A stretch of DNA of 64,000 nucleotides from Micromonospora sp. NBC_00421 (lineage in GTDB: Bacteria; Actinomycetota; Actinomycetes; Mycobacteriales; Micromonosporaceae). The notes beneath the pieces are model-generated. The model ran no database searches and was not told the DNA's origin. It worked only from the letters and a program-made list of their open reading frames with translations. Numbering within the stretch: the stretch's first letter is position 1; each line of letters opens with the position of its first letter. The position numbers and the translations under genes are program-made. The stretch lies in contig NZ_CP107929.1 of assembly GCF_036017915.1 (NCBI RefSeq), positions 3,538,001-3,602,000 on the forward strand, given 5' to 3'. Shown piece by piece: positions 16,186 through 25,052 of the stretch.

Positions 16186-17229
16186 ATGCTTTCCTCGCTT
16201 TCGGACAGGCGTTTCCTGATCACCGGTGGCACCGGGTCGTTCGGCCAGACAATGGTCTCCCGACTGCTCGACGCCGGTGCCGCCGAGGTGCGGGTCCTCA
16301 GCCGTGACGAGTCGAAACAGGACGCGATGCGGCACCGCCTCGGCAATGACCGGGTCCGCTACTACATCGGCGACGTCCGGGACTACGACAGTGTGCTCAA
16401 GGCCGCCCGGGGCATGGAGTTCGTCTTCCACGCCGCGGCCCTCAAGCAGGTGCCCTCCTGCGAGTTCTTCCCCCTCGAGGCGGTCCGCACCAATGTGCTC
16501 GGCAGCGCCAACGTGGTGGACGCCTGCGAGCGGGTCGGCGTGGAGACGCTGGTCCTGCTGAGCACCGACAAGGCCGTCTATCCGGTCAACGCGATGGGCA
16601 TGACCAAGGCGTTGATGGAAAAGGTGGCGCAGGCGCACTCCCGCAACAACGCGGCGGCCCGGACCCGGGTCTGCTGTGTGCGCTACGGCAATGTGATGTA
16701 CTCGCGCGGCTCGGTGATTCCACTGTTCATCGACCAGATCCTGCGCGGGGGGCTGCCGACGGTCACCGAGCCGACGATGACCCGTTTCCTGATGTCGCTG
16801 CCCGAGTCGGTCGAGCTGGTGGAACACGCGTTCGCGTTCGGCCAGCCGGGGGACGTCTTCATCCGCAAGGCCGACGCCTGCACCATCGGCGACCTGGCCA
16901 CGGCACTGTGCAACCTGTTCGGGGTGCCGGCGAAGTTCAACGTGCTCGGCATCCGGCACGGTGAGAAGCTCTACGAGACCCTGGCCAGCCGGGAGGAGCT
17001 CGCGTTCGCCGAGGATCTCGGCGACTTCCTCCGGGTGCCGGTGGACAGCCGTGACCTCAACTACTCCCTCTACTTCGAGGAGGGCGACGTCGAGCACGGT
17101 GGCCTCGCCGACTTCCACTCGCACAACGCCCGCCGACTGTCCGTACCGGAGATCGAGTCGTTGTTGATGACGCTGCCGGAGGTACGCGCGCAGGTCCAGG
17201 CCGCCGCGGCGGCCGTGGTGACGACATGA
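16186..17229 (+). CDS. UDP-GlcNAc 4,6-dehydratase/5-epimerase (CapE/FnlA/WbvB type)
   Basis: This is the predicted first step towards UDP-L-FucNAc or UDP-L-QuiNAc: dehydration and epimerisation of UDP-GlcNAc. The 347-residue protein has TGGTGSFGQ at about residues 13-21, SRDESKQDAMR, FHAAALKQVPSCEF and LSTDKAVYPVNAMGMTK. Methionine replaces the usual active-site tyrosine before the lysine, as in CapE/FnlA enzymes. RHGEKLYETLASREE and DLNYSLYFEEGD also match that family closely. ATG 16186 has an ideal AGGAGG 3-4 bases upstream. The next gene overlaps by ATGA, so they are translationally coupled. Confidence 0.92.
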   Translation: MLSSLSDRRFLITGGTGSFGQTMVSRLLDAGAAEVRVLSRDESKQDAMRHRLGNDRVRYYIGDVRDYDSVLKAARGMEFVFHAAALKQVPSCEFFPLEAVRTNVLGSANVVDACERVGVETLVLLSTDKAVYPVNAMGMTKALMEKVAQAHSRNNAAARTRVCCVRYGNVMYSRGSVIPLFIDQILRGGLPTVTEPTMTRFLMSLPESVELVEHAFAFGQPGDVFIRKADACTIGDLATALCNLFGVPAKFNVLGIRHGEKLYETLASREELAFAEDLGDFLRVPVDSRDLNYSLYFEEGDVEHGGLADFHSHNARRLSVPEIESLLMTLPEVRAQVQAAAAAVVTT

Positions 17230-18239
17230 GCACGGCCGCCGACACCGGCCGACCCGACCGGGTGCCCCGGCGGCGCAGCGACCACCAGGCCGACCAACGG
17301 GGCGACCACCAGGCCGACCAACGCCCGGCACGCCGGGTTCTCGTCGTCGGCGTCACCGGCATGCTCGGCCACGCCGTGCTGCGCGAACTCGACGACGACC
17401 CGGAGCTCGACGTCCACGGTCTCGCCCGCACCATCGACGACCGGGCCGGGTGGTTCCCCCGGCAGCTGCTCGCCCGCATCGTCCCGGCCGTCGACGTGAC
17501 CCGGTTCGACCACGTCCGGCGACTCGTGGACGAGCTGCGACCGGACGTCGTCGTCAACTGTGTCGGCGTCATCAAGCAGCGGCCGGACGTACAGGACGCG
17601 GTGCCCACGGTCACCCTCAACGCCCTCTTCCCCCACCTGCTGGCCGACGCCTGCGCGCAGGTCGGCGGCCGGCTCGTGCACGTCAGCACCGACTGCGTGT
17701 TCTCCGGCCGCCGGGGCGGTTACGTGGAGGACGACCTGCCCGACCCGCCCGACCTCTACGGTCGGTCCAAGCTGCTGGGCGAGGCGACAGGGGTCGCGGC
17801 GCTCACCCTGCGCACCTCGATCGTCGGGCACGAGCTGACCACGAACCGTTCCCTGGTGGACTGGTTCCTCTCCCAACGCGGTCAGGTACGCGGTTTCACC
17901 AGGGCCATCTACAGCGGGGTGACGACCGTGGAGTTCGCCCGGTTGCTGCGCACGGTGGTCCTGCCCCGGGCGGAGCTGACCGGCCTCTACCACGTCGCCG
18001 CCGCACCGATCTCGAAGTACGACCTGCTCCGACTGGTCGCCGAGGTGTACGGGTGGTCCGGTGAACTGGTGCCGGACGACGAGTTCACCTGCGACCGGTC
18101 GATGCACGCGGACGCCCTCGCCCAGGTCACCGGCTACCGTCCGCCGAGCTGGCCGGACATGATCGCGGCGATGCACGCCGCCCGGGCCCGCTGGGCGCTC
18201 GACCAGGCCCGGCCGGGCCTCGCGGGCGTGTCGGGCTGA
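17226..18239 (+). CDS. UDP-sugar 4-ketoreductase, RmlD/WbvR-like
   Basis: This reductase probably acts directly after the CapE-like enzyme on UDP-4-keto-6-deoxy-HexNAc. The 337-residue protein has the Rossmann motif GVTGMLG at about residues 42-48, NCVGVIKQRP, HVSTDCVFSG, and YGRSK with the catalytic Tyr/Lys. SLVDWFLSQ and YHVAAAPISKYDLL follow. It lacks the C-terminal cupin of CapF and looks more like the WbvR branch, which makes UDP-L-RhaNAc. The first 38 residues are an Arg/Asp/Gln-rich extension coded by a duplicated 24-bp unit. ATG 17226 overlaps the previous stop; no better internal start is visible. Confidence 0.82.
   Translation: MSTAADTGRPDRVPRRRSDHQADQRGDHQADQRPARRVLVVGVTGMLGHAVLRELDDDPELDVHGLARTIDDRAGWFPRQLLARIVPAVDVTRFDHVRRLVDELRPDVVVNCVGVIKQRPDVQDAVPTVTLNALFPHLLADACAQVGGRLVHVSTDCVFSGRRGGYVEDDLPDPPDLYGRSKLLGEATGVAALTLRTSIVGHELTTNRSLVDWFLSQRGQVRGFTRAIYSGVTTVEFARLLRTVVLPRAELTGLYHVAAAPISKYDLLRLVAEVYGWSGELVPDDEFTCDRSMHADALAQVTGYRPPSWPDMIAAMHAARARWALDQARPGLAGVSG
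17279..17323 (+). repeat. 24-bp tandem duplication in the reductase N-terminus
   Basis: An identical 21-base unit at 17279-17299 and 17303-17323, offset by 24 bp, codes DHQADQRG then DHQADQRP. It lies in the non-conserved N-terminal extension and keeps the frame. Confidence 0.9.
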
Positions 18240-18294
18240 CGGACCAAACGACCACCGCCGGCACCGCCGGCCTGCTGGAGTCAAAGGACATCAC

Positions 18295-19752
18295 GTGGGG
18301 AACCGAGTGGGTCAACTGTGCCTGATCGTCGGGGCGGTCGTCGTCGCGGTGGTCACCACCGTCGCGAGCGTCAACCTCCCGCTGGTCGCGGTCGCGTCGG
18401 TGGCGTTGCTACTGCTCGCGCTGTTCGCGCTCGCGCAGCAGGTGGACGGCTGGCGGTGGCTGCTGGGCCTGACCATGGCGCTCCTGGTCTGCGCCTCGTC
18501 CAAGGTGCCGACCCTGGTGGAGGCGAGCTTCTATCCCCGGTACGCGGCGGTCGGCGCCCTGATCGTCTGGGCGCTGCGCACCCCGGGTGCGACGATGGTC
18601 CGGCTCGACCCGTGGACCCGTCTGCTGATCGGCGCGCTCTGGGCGATGGCGGGTCTCGCCACGCTGAGCTTCACCTGGTCGGTGGTGCCGCTGGAGACCC
18701 TCCAACGCGGTGTCGCGCTGCTCCTGCTGGCCGCGCTGGTGCACGTTCTGATCCGCTGCCGGTGGTCGGACCGGGCGGTCATGCTGGCCGACCTGCGCGT
18801 GGTCTACCTGGTCCTCAGCGGCTCCGCCCTGATCAGCCTCGGCCTCGGGCTCGCCGACGGCACACTCGTCGCCGCGCTGTCGCAGACCGAACGGTTCGAG
18901 GGGCTCTACAACAACCCCAACATGCTCAGCATCGTCTGTGCCCTGACCACCCCGCTGGGCTGGGCGGTCTACCGGCAGTCCCGGCGGCGGCTGGAACTGC
19001 TCGGCATGGTGCCGGCCGCTGCCGGCCTGCTGCTCTCCCAGTCCCGCACCGGGTTGATCGCCGTGCTCGTCGGCGCCCTCTGGGTCGTGCTGCGGCACGG
19101 GCTGGGCCGGATGGTCCGCCTCGCCGCCGGGCTGGCCGCGGGGCTCCTGGTGGCCTACCTGTTCAATCTGCTGCCGATCATCTTCGCGGGCCCGTGGATG
19201 CGGCAGTTCGTGCTGCGCTTCACCGACCCCACCGGCGGCGACCTGTCCAACGGCCGCACGGAGATGTGGCAGGCGACGGTCGACCTGTGGTGGCAGAACC
19301 GCCCCGCCCTGGGCTTCGGGTACGCGTCCCGCAACCACCTGTTCGCCCTCGCCAGTCTCGACGAGTCCTTCGGGACCGGGGTGAGCGTGGTGCACAACAG
19401 CTATCTGCAACTGCTGCTGGAGTTGGGGCTCACCGCCGTGGCACCGCTGGCGCTGCTGCTGCTGGCCGTCGGGCGGGTCGCGCTGCGGGCACCGGTGCGC
19501 CGGGCCGACTCGGGTCTGGTCTGGCTCGTCGTCACCGGCCTGCTGATCCAGATCACCGAGTCGGCCATCTTCGGCACCGGGCAGACCTACCCGTACGTGT
19601 TCTGGCTCGTGACCGCCGGTGTGCAGCGGCACCTGCCCGCTGCCCTGACCGACGCGGACAGCGTCGAGCCGTCCCCCTCGCAAGCCCACCCGCAACGGGT
19701 CCCCGGCCCGGTGGACGCCGTGCCGCACCTGCCGGTTCCGGCGCTGCGCTGA
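18295..19752 (+). CDS. O-antigen ligase/polymerase family membrane protein
   Basis: This 485-residue polytopic membrane protein has about ten to twelve hydrophobic segments. A large extracytoplasmic loop (residues about 300-365) contains GRTEMWQATVDLW and the conserved VHNSYLQLLLELGL, the signature region of WaaL/Wzy-like O-antigen ligases. It probably polymerises repeat units or transfers them to an acceptor outside the membrane. Start GTG 18295 follows AAAGGA. The C-terminal 45 residues are a soluble Pro-rich tail. It is the last gene of the plus-strand block and is followed by a hairpin. Confidence 0.85.
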   Translation: MGNRVGQLCLIVGAVVVAVVTTVASVNLPLVAVASVALLLLALFALAQQVDGWRWLLGLTMALLVCASSKVPTLVEASFYPRYAAVGALIVWALRTPGATMVRLDPWTRLLIGALWAMAGLATLSFTWSVVPLETLQRGVALLLLAALVHVLIRCRWSDRAVMLADLRVVYLVLSGSALISLGLGLADGTLVAALSQTERFEGLYNNPNMLSIVCALTTPLGWAVYRQSRRRLELLGMVPAAAGLLLSQSRTGLIAVLVGALWVVLRHGLGRMVRLAAGLAAGLLVAYLFNLLPIIFAGPWMRQFVLRFTDPTGGDLSNGRTEMWQATVDLWWQNRPALGFGYASRNHLFALASLDESFGTGVSVVHNSYLQLLLELGLTAVAPLALLLLAVGRVALRAPVRRADSGLVWLVVTGLLIQITESAIFGTGQTYPYVFWLVTAGVQRHLPAALTDADSVEPSPSQAHPQRVPGPVDAVPHLPVPALR

Positions 19753-19787
19753 GGTCACGCAACGGTGCTGGGCTGAGATCACACGAC

Positions 19788-19815
19788 GGTGGGCGTCCCG
19801 GTCGGGACGCCCACC
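19788..19815. terminator. Bidirectional hairpin between convergent exopolysaccharide blocks
   Basis: A perfect 12-bp stem (19788-19799 with 19804-19815) encloses GGTC. It lies between the stops of the polymerase gene (plus) and a glycosyltransferase gene (minus), so it can end both transcripts. Confidence 0.75.
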
Positions 19816-19834
19816 ACCTGTCAGACCCTCCGGG

Positions 19835-21088
19835 TCAGCCCCGGTCGTCGGCCGCCACGAAGGCGCTGACCCGGTCCCGCCAGGCCCGGTGGTCGAACGA
19901 CTCGCGGGCCCTCGACCGGGCCGCCCGGCTCATCGCCGTCCACTCCTGGTCGGATAGCCGTAGCGCCCGTTCGATCGCCCACCGCACGTCGTCCGGGCCG
20001 TTGTCGTCGAGCACCAGCCCCTCGACGCCGTCGTGCACGTAGGCGGCCAGGTCGCTGGTGTGGTTGAGCAGCACCGGGCAGCCGGCGGCGAGACTCTCCG
20101 GCACCTTGGACGGGAAGCCGTTGGCCGCGTAGCCACCGGTGGGGCGGACCAGCATCGAGAAGTGCGACTCCGCGAGCAGCGTCAGCACGGTGGCGCGGGG
20201 GACCCGACCCAGGAACCGCACCTCGGCGCGGAGGCCGTCGAGTACCGAGACGTCCAGATCCGAGTGGGCGGCGGCGTCCTCACGGGTGACCCCGGCGATG
20301 GTGAGGCTGACCCGCCGCTGTTGGTCCGGGCCGAGTCGGCTGATCCCGCGCACGATCACGTCCAGCATGTCCTTGCGGCCGGGGGTGCCGGCATAGAGCA
20401 GGCGCAGGCCGGTGGAGAGCGCGGGCGGCTGCCCGGCCCGGAAGTCGTCGCAGTCCACCTGCGGCGGCACCACCAGCACCTCCAGCCCGTGCGCCGCAAG
20501 GTAGCCGGCCAGCGTGGTGGAGACCGCCGTAGCGCGACCGACGAGCCGGGTGGCCAGGAACGTCGACCAGCGGTGCCGGACGAAGTACGGGGTCAGCCAG
20601 CCGTGCCGGAACTGCCGCCGGTCGTGCCGCTCGCTGGCGTCCACCACCACCGGGCAGCGCAGCGCCAGGCGCAACACGGTCCAGTTGCCGAGGGTCATCA
20701 GCGCCATCGGCAGCAGCACCACGCTCACGTCGCCACGGCGTACCCCCTGCCGGCGGGTGGCCCGCAGCACCCGGACCGGGCGGGCCAGCCGGGCCGGCAG
20801 CCGGGTGAGCCGGTGCAGACCACGGATCCGCAGGGTGACCAGGTCGATGCCGGCCGCGCCGGGCGGCCGGATCGGGAAGGTGACCTCGCACGGCCAGTCG
20901 TTGACGACAAGCGTGCGGCTGCCCTCGGGGGCGGCGGACCGGGCGAGTTGCAGCAGGCGGTTGGAGGTGGCGTCCCCGTGCGGGAAGGCGTACGCGCCGA
21001 TGAGCAGCGGACGGGGCCGGTCGGACCGCCCGGTCGATGCGCCGTCCGGCCGTGGCTCCCGGCCGACGACCATTGTCTGATCGGTCAT
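19835..21088 (-). CDS. Glycosyltransferase, GT4-like
   Basis: This 417-residue predicted cytoplasmic GT-B glycosyltransferase belongs to the exopolysaccharide cluster. The N-terminal half has PLLIGAYAFPHGDATSNRLLQLA. The C-terminal half has LLYAGTPGRKDMLD and VRFLGRVPRATVLTLLAESHFSM. GFPSKVPESLAAGCPVLLN lies in the position of the GT4 donor-binding motif with its second glutamate. Donor and acceptor are unknown. ATG 21088 (MTDQTMVVG) lies 5 bp after the upstream gene's stop, so the longer frame upstream is not used. Confidence 0.82.
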   Translation of the reverse strand: MTDQTMVVGREPRPDGASTGRSDRPRPLLIGAYAFPHGDATSNRLLQLARSAAPEGSRTLVVNDWPCEVTFPIRPPGAAGIDLVTLRIRGLHRLTRLPARLARPVRVLRATRRQGVRRGDVSVVLLPMALMTLGNWTVLRLALRCPVVVDASERHDRRQFRHGWLTPYFVRHRWSTFLATRLVGRATAVSTTLAGYLAAHGLEVLVVPPQVDCDDFRAGQPPALSTGLRLLYAGTPGRKDMLDVIVRGISRLGPDQQRRVSLTIAGVTREDAAAHSDLDVSVLDGLRAEVRFLGRVPRATVLTLLAESHFSMLVRPTGGYAANGFPSKVPESLAAGCPVLLNHTSDLAAYVHDGVEGLVLDDNGPDDVRWAIERALRLSDQEWTAMSRAARSRARESFDHRAWRDRVSAFVAADDRG

Positions 21089-21093
21089 CTCGC

Positions 21094-22284
21094 TCACCGT
21101 CCCGAGCCGACCGGTGGTCGGCTGCTCTCTCGTGGCACCCGGTCCGGCCCCGGGCGGGCCGCCGCCCACCGTCGGTAGATCTCCAGGTGGATGGCGGTCG
21201 CCCGGTCAATGGCGAAGACGCTGTGGACGAACCGGTCGGCGGCCACCGCAGGGGCGGTCGACGCGGTGAATGCCGCCGCCCGGTCCACCGCCCGCGCCCA
21301 CACCTGCGCCGGAGCGTCGACATCGACGATGGTCACGCCGGGTAGCCGCTCGCTGATGAAGCGCACCCCCGGCAGGTCGGCGGCCACCGTGCCGACGCCC
21401 AACGCGACGGGTTCCAGCACTCCCCCGGGCAGCCCTTCCAGGCAGGAGGGGTGGACGACGACATCGGCCTGCCGCAACAGCCCGCCCACGTCCTCGCGCG
21501 GGCCCAGCAGGTGCACCCGGTCGCCGAGCCCGGCGGCAGCCGCCGCCGCCCGGACGCGGTCGTCGTCCGCCCGGTCGCCCGGCCCGACGAGCACGGCGTG
21601 CGCGGACACGCCCCGGTCCCGCAGTGCCGCCAGGATCGGCGGCAGCAGCCAGCGGCGCTTCTCGGGCGAGGCCCGGCCCACGGTCACGCAGACCAGGTCG
21701 CCCGGTCCCGCGCCGATCAGGGTCCGGAGGTCGTCGGGGCTGGGCCGGCGGAGCCGGTCGAGGTCGAGTCCGTTGAGCACCACCTGGCAGCGGGGGTCGG
21801 CACGCCAGCCCGGGTGGTAGCCGAACGTCAGCGAGCTGGGCGAGACGCCGAGGATGTCGGTGGCGGAGATCCCCAGCAGCCGCCCACAGATCCACCGGTG
21901 GATCCGTCGGCGGAGGGTGCGGTGCTGATTGTCGTCCCCCCGGAAGTGCGCGACCCGTCCGGGCACGCCGCGCAGCGCGCCGAGCGCGAGCGGCACGCCG
22001 GAGAAGTTGGCACAGTCGGCGTGCACCACGTCCGGGCGCAACTGCCCGAGCAGGCGCACGAATCGGACGGGGAAGCGCAGGTCCAGCGGCATCGCCGTGA
22101 CGGTGCCGCCGTGCCGGGTGACCATGTCGGCCAGCGGCCCCGGTCCGACCGCGTCGCTGAGGGTCACCAGGTGCAGCTCGGTGCCGGCGGCGGCGAGCCG
22201 GGGCAGCAGTTCGGCCGTACGCATCTCGGTGCCGCCGAAGTTCAGCTCGCCGACGACCCGCAGCACCCGGACCCGGCCGGTCAC
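21094..22284 (-). CDS. Glycosyltransferase, GT4 family
   Basis: This 396-residue GT-B enzyme starts VTGRVRVLRVVGELNFGGTEMRT, the usual GT4 N-terminus with the G-G-T-E acceptor loop. RPDVVHADCANF and VGRASPEKRRWLLPP (Lys for the donor phosphate) follow. HPSCLEGLPGGVLEPVALG is the E-x7-E donor site. It most likely adds one sugar to the undecaprenyl-linked repeat unit. The GTG at 22284 overlaps the flippase stop by 4 bp (GTGA), placing it in one operon with the flippase and the epimerase upstream. Confidence 0.87.
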   Translation of the reverse strand: MTGRVRVLRVVGELNFGGTEMRTAELLPRLAAAGTELHLVTLSDAVGPGPLADMVTRHGGTVTAMPLDLRFPVRFVRLLGQLRPDVVHADCANFSGVPLALGALRGVPGRVAHFRGDDNQHRTLRRRIHRWICGRLLGISATDILGVSPSSLTFGYHPGWRADPRCQVVLNGLDLDRLRRPSPDDLRTLIGAGPGDLVCVTVGRASPEKRRWLLPPILAALRDRGVSAHAVLVGPGDRADDDRVRAAAAAAGLGDRVHLLGPREDVGGLLRQADVVVHPSCLEGLPGGVLEPVALGVGTVAADLPGVRFISERLPGVTIVDVDAPAQVWARAVDRAAAFTASTAPAVAADRFVHSVFAIDRATAIHLEIYRRWAAARPGPDRVPRESSRPPVGSGR

Positions 22285-23861
22285 GACGGCCCGCACCGGG
22301 CGAGGGCCCGCCGGTATCCCACCAGCGCCGCCGGCACCATGGTGAGCAGGTACGCGACGCAGGCCGCCCCGGGCAGGCCGGCCAGGCCGAACTGCCGCAG
22401 CCCCCAGACCTTGAGCACGGTCGCCAGCACCAGGAACGACGCCCAACCGACGAACTGCGGCCGGAGCAGGCCGATGCTGTTCTGCACCATGAGCAACGGG
22501 GAGGTGACCGCCACCAGCAGGGACCAGCCCGCCAGCCCGACGAGGACCGGGAGCCGGATGGTCGACCGGTCGACGGTGCCGACCCAGAGTTCGATCAGCC
22601 GGTGGCCGTAGCCGACCAGCAGCAGCCCGACCGCTCCCACGATCACGCCGTAGAGCGCCACCATGCGCCGGGTGTTGCGGCGTACCCAGGCCACCTCGCC
22701 CCGCGCCAGGGCGGCGCCGTTGACCGGCCAGACCGTCATGCCCACCAGTCCGACGAAGATCCACAGGACCCCGAACAGCTTTCCCACGACCGCGTAGTGC
22801 GCCGCCACCGTCAGTCCCAGGACGTTCGCGACCAGTGGGTTGTCCACGTTCAGCGCGATCGACGACATCATGGTGAGCGCGAAGAACTGCAGGCCCAGCC
22901 GGAGCAGGCGGACGACGGTCTCCCGGTGCACGAGTCGCGGCGTCGGCCGGTCGGCGGGCCCGGCGGACCAGAAGTAGGTCACCGTGTTGAGCAGGTTGGT
23001 CACCGGCACGGCCAGCACCGCGCCGCCGACGACCACCAACGGTCCCCAGTCGGCGGCGATGGCGACCAGCACGACGACCATGGCAGCCAGCGCACCGGCC
23101 GACTGCCACACGTTGCTCTGCACCATCTGGCCGCGGGCGTACTGGATCCGCTGGATCAGCGAGAGCGGGATGTTGACCGCGAAGGCACCGAAGCAGATCA
23201 GGACCAGGGTGGTGGTCTGCACGGCCACGGTCGGGTCACGGACGGCGAACAGGTCCACCCAGGGCACCACCGGGGTGACCACCACGAGTGCCGCCAGCAG
23301 CAGCACCGCGACCACGCCGAGGGTGGCGAAGGCCCCGGAGATCTCCCGGGCCTGTTGTCGGGGGTCGTCGGCCAGTTGACCGAGCCGGGTGAGCAGCCCG
23401 TTGCCCAGCCCCAGATCGGCGAACCAGGCCATCCCGGTGAGCGCGGTGATCGCCATCCACAGGCCGTACCGCTGGTCGCCGAGATACCGGAAACAGACGG
23501 GCGTGATGACCAGTGGTGCGGCCAAGCCGATCCCCTTGGCCACCATCGCGGTGGCGATGCCGACCGTGACCGTGCGGTCCCGACCGGGCCCCGACGGCGG
23601 GCCGGACACCGATGCCGCATCGGACGTCGGGACCGGGGAGGCGACCGTCGTACCGACCGGCGGCGCGGCAACGACCGTCGCCCCGCCAGCTGTGAGCCCG
23701 GCAGGGATCGACCCGGCAACCGGCGGCCCGGCGCCGACCGGGCCGGCAGTAGGCGACCCCGCAGCGACCCCGGCAGCAGGCGGCCCGGCAGCGACCGGCC
23801 CGGCAGTAGCGAGCCCGGCGGCGACCGTCTCGGCGGAGCCCTGGCCCACGGCCCGGGTCAC
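22281..23861 (-). CDS. Wzx-like MOP-superfamily polysaccharide flippase
   Basis: This 526-residue protein is predicted to flip lipid-linked repeat units across the membrane. After residue 95 it has 12-14 hydrophobic helices. The first helix pair (GIGLAAPLVITPVCFRYLGDQRYGLWMAITALTG) is typical of the polysaccharide transporter branch of the MOP superfamily. The first ~90 residues are a low-complexity Ala/Gly/Pro/Val stretch with no hydrophobic helix, which is unusual for Wzx. The GTG at 23861 overlaps the epimerase stop (GTGA), and no start codon sits just before the first helix. Confidence 0.82.
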   Translation of the reverse strand: MTRAVGQGSAETVAAGLATAGPVAAGPPAAGVAAGSPTAGPVGAGPPVAGSIPAGLTAGGATVVAAPPVGTTVASPVPTSDAASVSGPPSGPGRDRTVTVGIATAMVAKGIGLAAPLVITPVCFRYLGDQRYGLWMAITALTGMAWFADLGLGNGLLTRLGQLADDPRQQAREISGAFATLGVVAVLLLAALVVVTPVVPWVDLFAVRDPTVAVQTTTLVLICFGAFAVNIPLSLIQRIQYARGQMVQSNVWQSAGALAAMVVVLVAIAADWGPLVVVGGAVLAVPVTNLLNTVTYFWSAGPADRPTPRLVHRETVVRLLRLGLQFFALTMMSSIALNVDNPLVANVLGLTVAAHYAVVGKLFGVLWIFVGLVGMTVWPVNGAALARGEVAWVRRNTRRMVALYGVIVGAVGLLLVGYGHRLIELWVGTVDRSTIRLPVLVGLAGWSLLVAVTSPLLMVQNSIGLLRPQFVGWASFLVLATVLKVWGLRQFGLAGLPGAACVAYLLTMVPAALVGYRRALARCGPS

Positions 23862-24814
23862 CGGAGGGGGGCGGGGGCGACGCCCAGCCGCGCGGCCATC
23901 CACTCGCCGGTCGCCCGCAGCCCCTGCGCCCGGGCGACCGGCGTGACGTCCGGGAACAGTTGCCGCAGGGTGGTGTTGTCCGCCAGCGAGTGTGGGACGT
24001 CACCGGTGCGCGGTGGCGCGTGTTCCCGGTCGATCGGCCGCCCGAACAGCTCCTCCAACTCGTCGAGCACCTGGAGCAGACTGGCCCGCGCCCCGAAGGC
24101 GAGGTTGACCGGATGCGGGTGGTGCACCCGGCGGCGGAGCGCGTCGAGGATGACCTCGCAGACCGTGCCGACGTAGGTGAAGTCGCGGGACTGGGTGCCG
24201 TCGCCGTGCACCACCACCGGCTCGCCGCGCAGGGCGGCGTGGGTGAACCGGGGGATGACGGCCGCGTACGCGTGGTCGTGCCGCTGCCCGGGACCGTAGA
24301 CGTTGAAGAACCGGAAGGCCAGTGTGGGCAGCCCGAACGACGCCTGGTGCGCCAGGGCGTACGCCTCGGTGGCGAGCTTGCTGGCCGCGTAGGGGCTCAT
24401 CGGACGGGTCCAGGTCAGCTCCGCCTTGGGCAACGCCGGGTTCATGCCGTACACCGACGAGGAGGAGGCGACGAGCACGTGCCCGATGTCGTGCCGGCGG
24501 GCCGCCTCCAGCACCATCAACGTGCCGGTGGCGTTCGCGTGGTGGGAGGCCAGCGGATCGCGCAGCGAGCGGGGCACGCTGGGCAGGGCGGCCAGGTGGA
24601 CCACCGCCTCCCGGCCCGCCATCGCCGTGTCCAGGGCGGCCGGGTCCAGGATCGACCCCTCGACGAGATCGACGTCCAGCCCGTCGAGGTTGCCGCGCAG
24701 CCCGACCGAGAGGTCGTCCAGGACGCTGACCTCCTTGACGGCCGGCTCGCACAGGGCGGCGCGGGCCAGGTTGGCGCCGATGAAACCGGCCCCCCCAGTG
24801 ATCAGAATGCGCAT
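23858..24814 (-). CDS. NAD-dependent nucleotide-sugar epimerase, GalE/WbpP-like
   Basis: This 318-residue extended SDR begins MRILITGGAGFIGANLARA with the cofactor motif. It has HLAALPSVPRSLRDP, VASSSSVYG and YAASK (catalytic Tyr/Lys), then FRFFNVYGPGQR and DGTQSRDFTYVGTV. These are the marks of UDP-glucose or UDP-HexNAc 4-epimerases. It probably supplies UDP-Gal or UDP-GalNAc(A)-type sugars to the polymer; the exact substrate cannot be read. ATG 24814 is preceded by a run of six G that can serve as a ribosome-binding site. It heads a four-gene minus-strand operon. Confidence 0.87.
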   Translation of the reverse strand: MRILITGGAGFIGANLARAALCEPAVKEVSVLDDLSVGLRGNLDGLDVDLVEGSILDPAALDTAMAGREAVVHLAALPSVPRSLRDPLASHHANATGTLMVLEAARRHDIGHVLVASSSSVYGMNPALPKAELTWTRPMSPYAASKLATEAYALAHQASFGLPTLAFRFFNVYGPGQRHDHAYAAVIPRFTHAALRGEPVVVHGDGTQSRDFTYVGTVCEVILDALRRRVHHPHPVNLAFGARASLLQVLDELEELFGRPIDREHAPPRTGDVPHSLADNTTLRQLFPDVTPVARAQGLRATGEWMAARLGVAPAPLR

Positions 24815-24838
24815 GAACAACCCCCCGGATACGCACGT

Positions 24839-24859
24839 CACCTGTTCATCGAGCAGGTG
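24839..24859. promoter_or_regulatory. Inverted repeat CACCTG-N9-CAGGTG upstream of the epimerase operon
   Basis: A 6-bp inverted repeat with a 9-bp spacer starts 25 bp upstream of the epimerase ATG. It lies in the 238-bp gap shared with the unknown plus-strand gene at 25053. The rest of the gap (24860-25037) is relatively AT-rich for this genome and must hold both promoters, but no clear -35/-10 pair stands out. Confidence 0.35.
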
Positions 24860-25052
24860 TTCAGCACATTACGGCAGAAACGGGCACCTCATCCCATTAA
24901 GGACAAAGTTCGCAGTTGTCCATCGCGGCGGCCCGGCCGGGGTCCACCGAACGGCCGGTGGTGCTGTCCGGGAGCCGACCGACAACCGCCGCCAGCTGCG
25001 CAAACGCGCACAGTGACAGCATCGTCGCAGGTCAACACCGGAGGTGTGGAGG

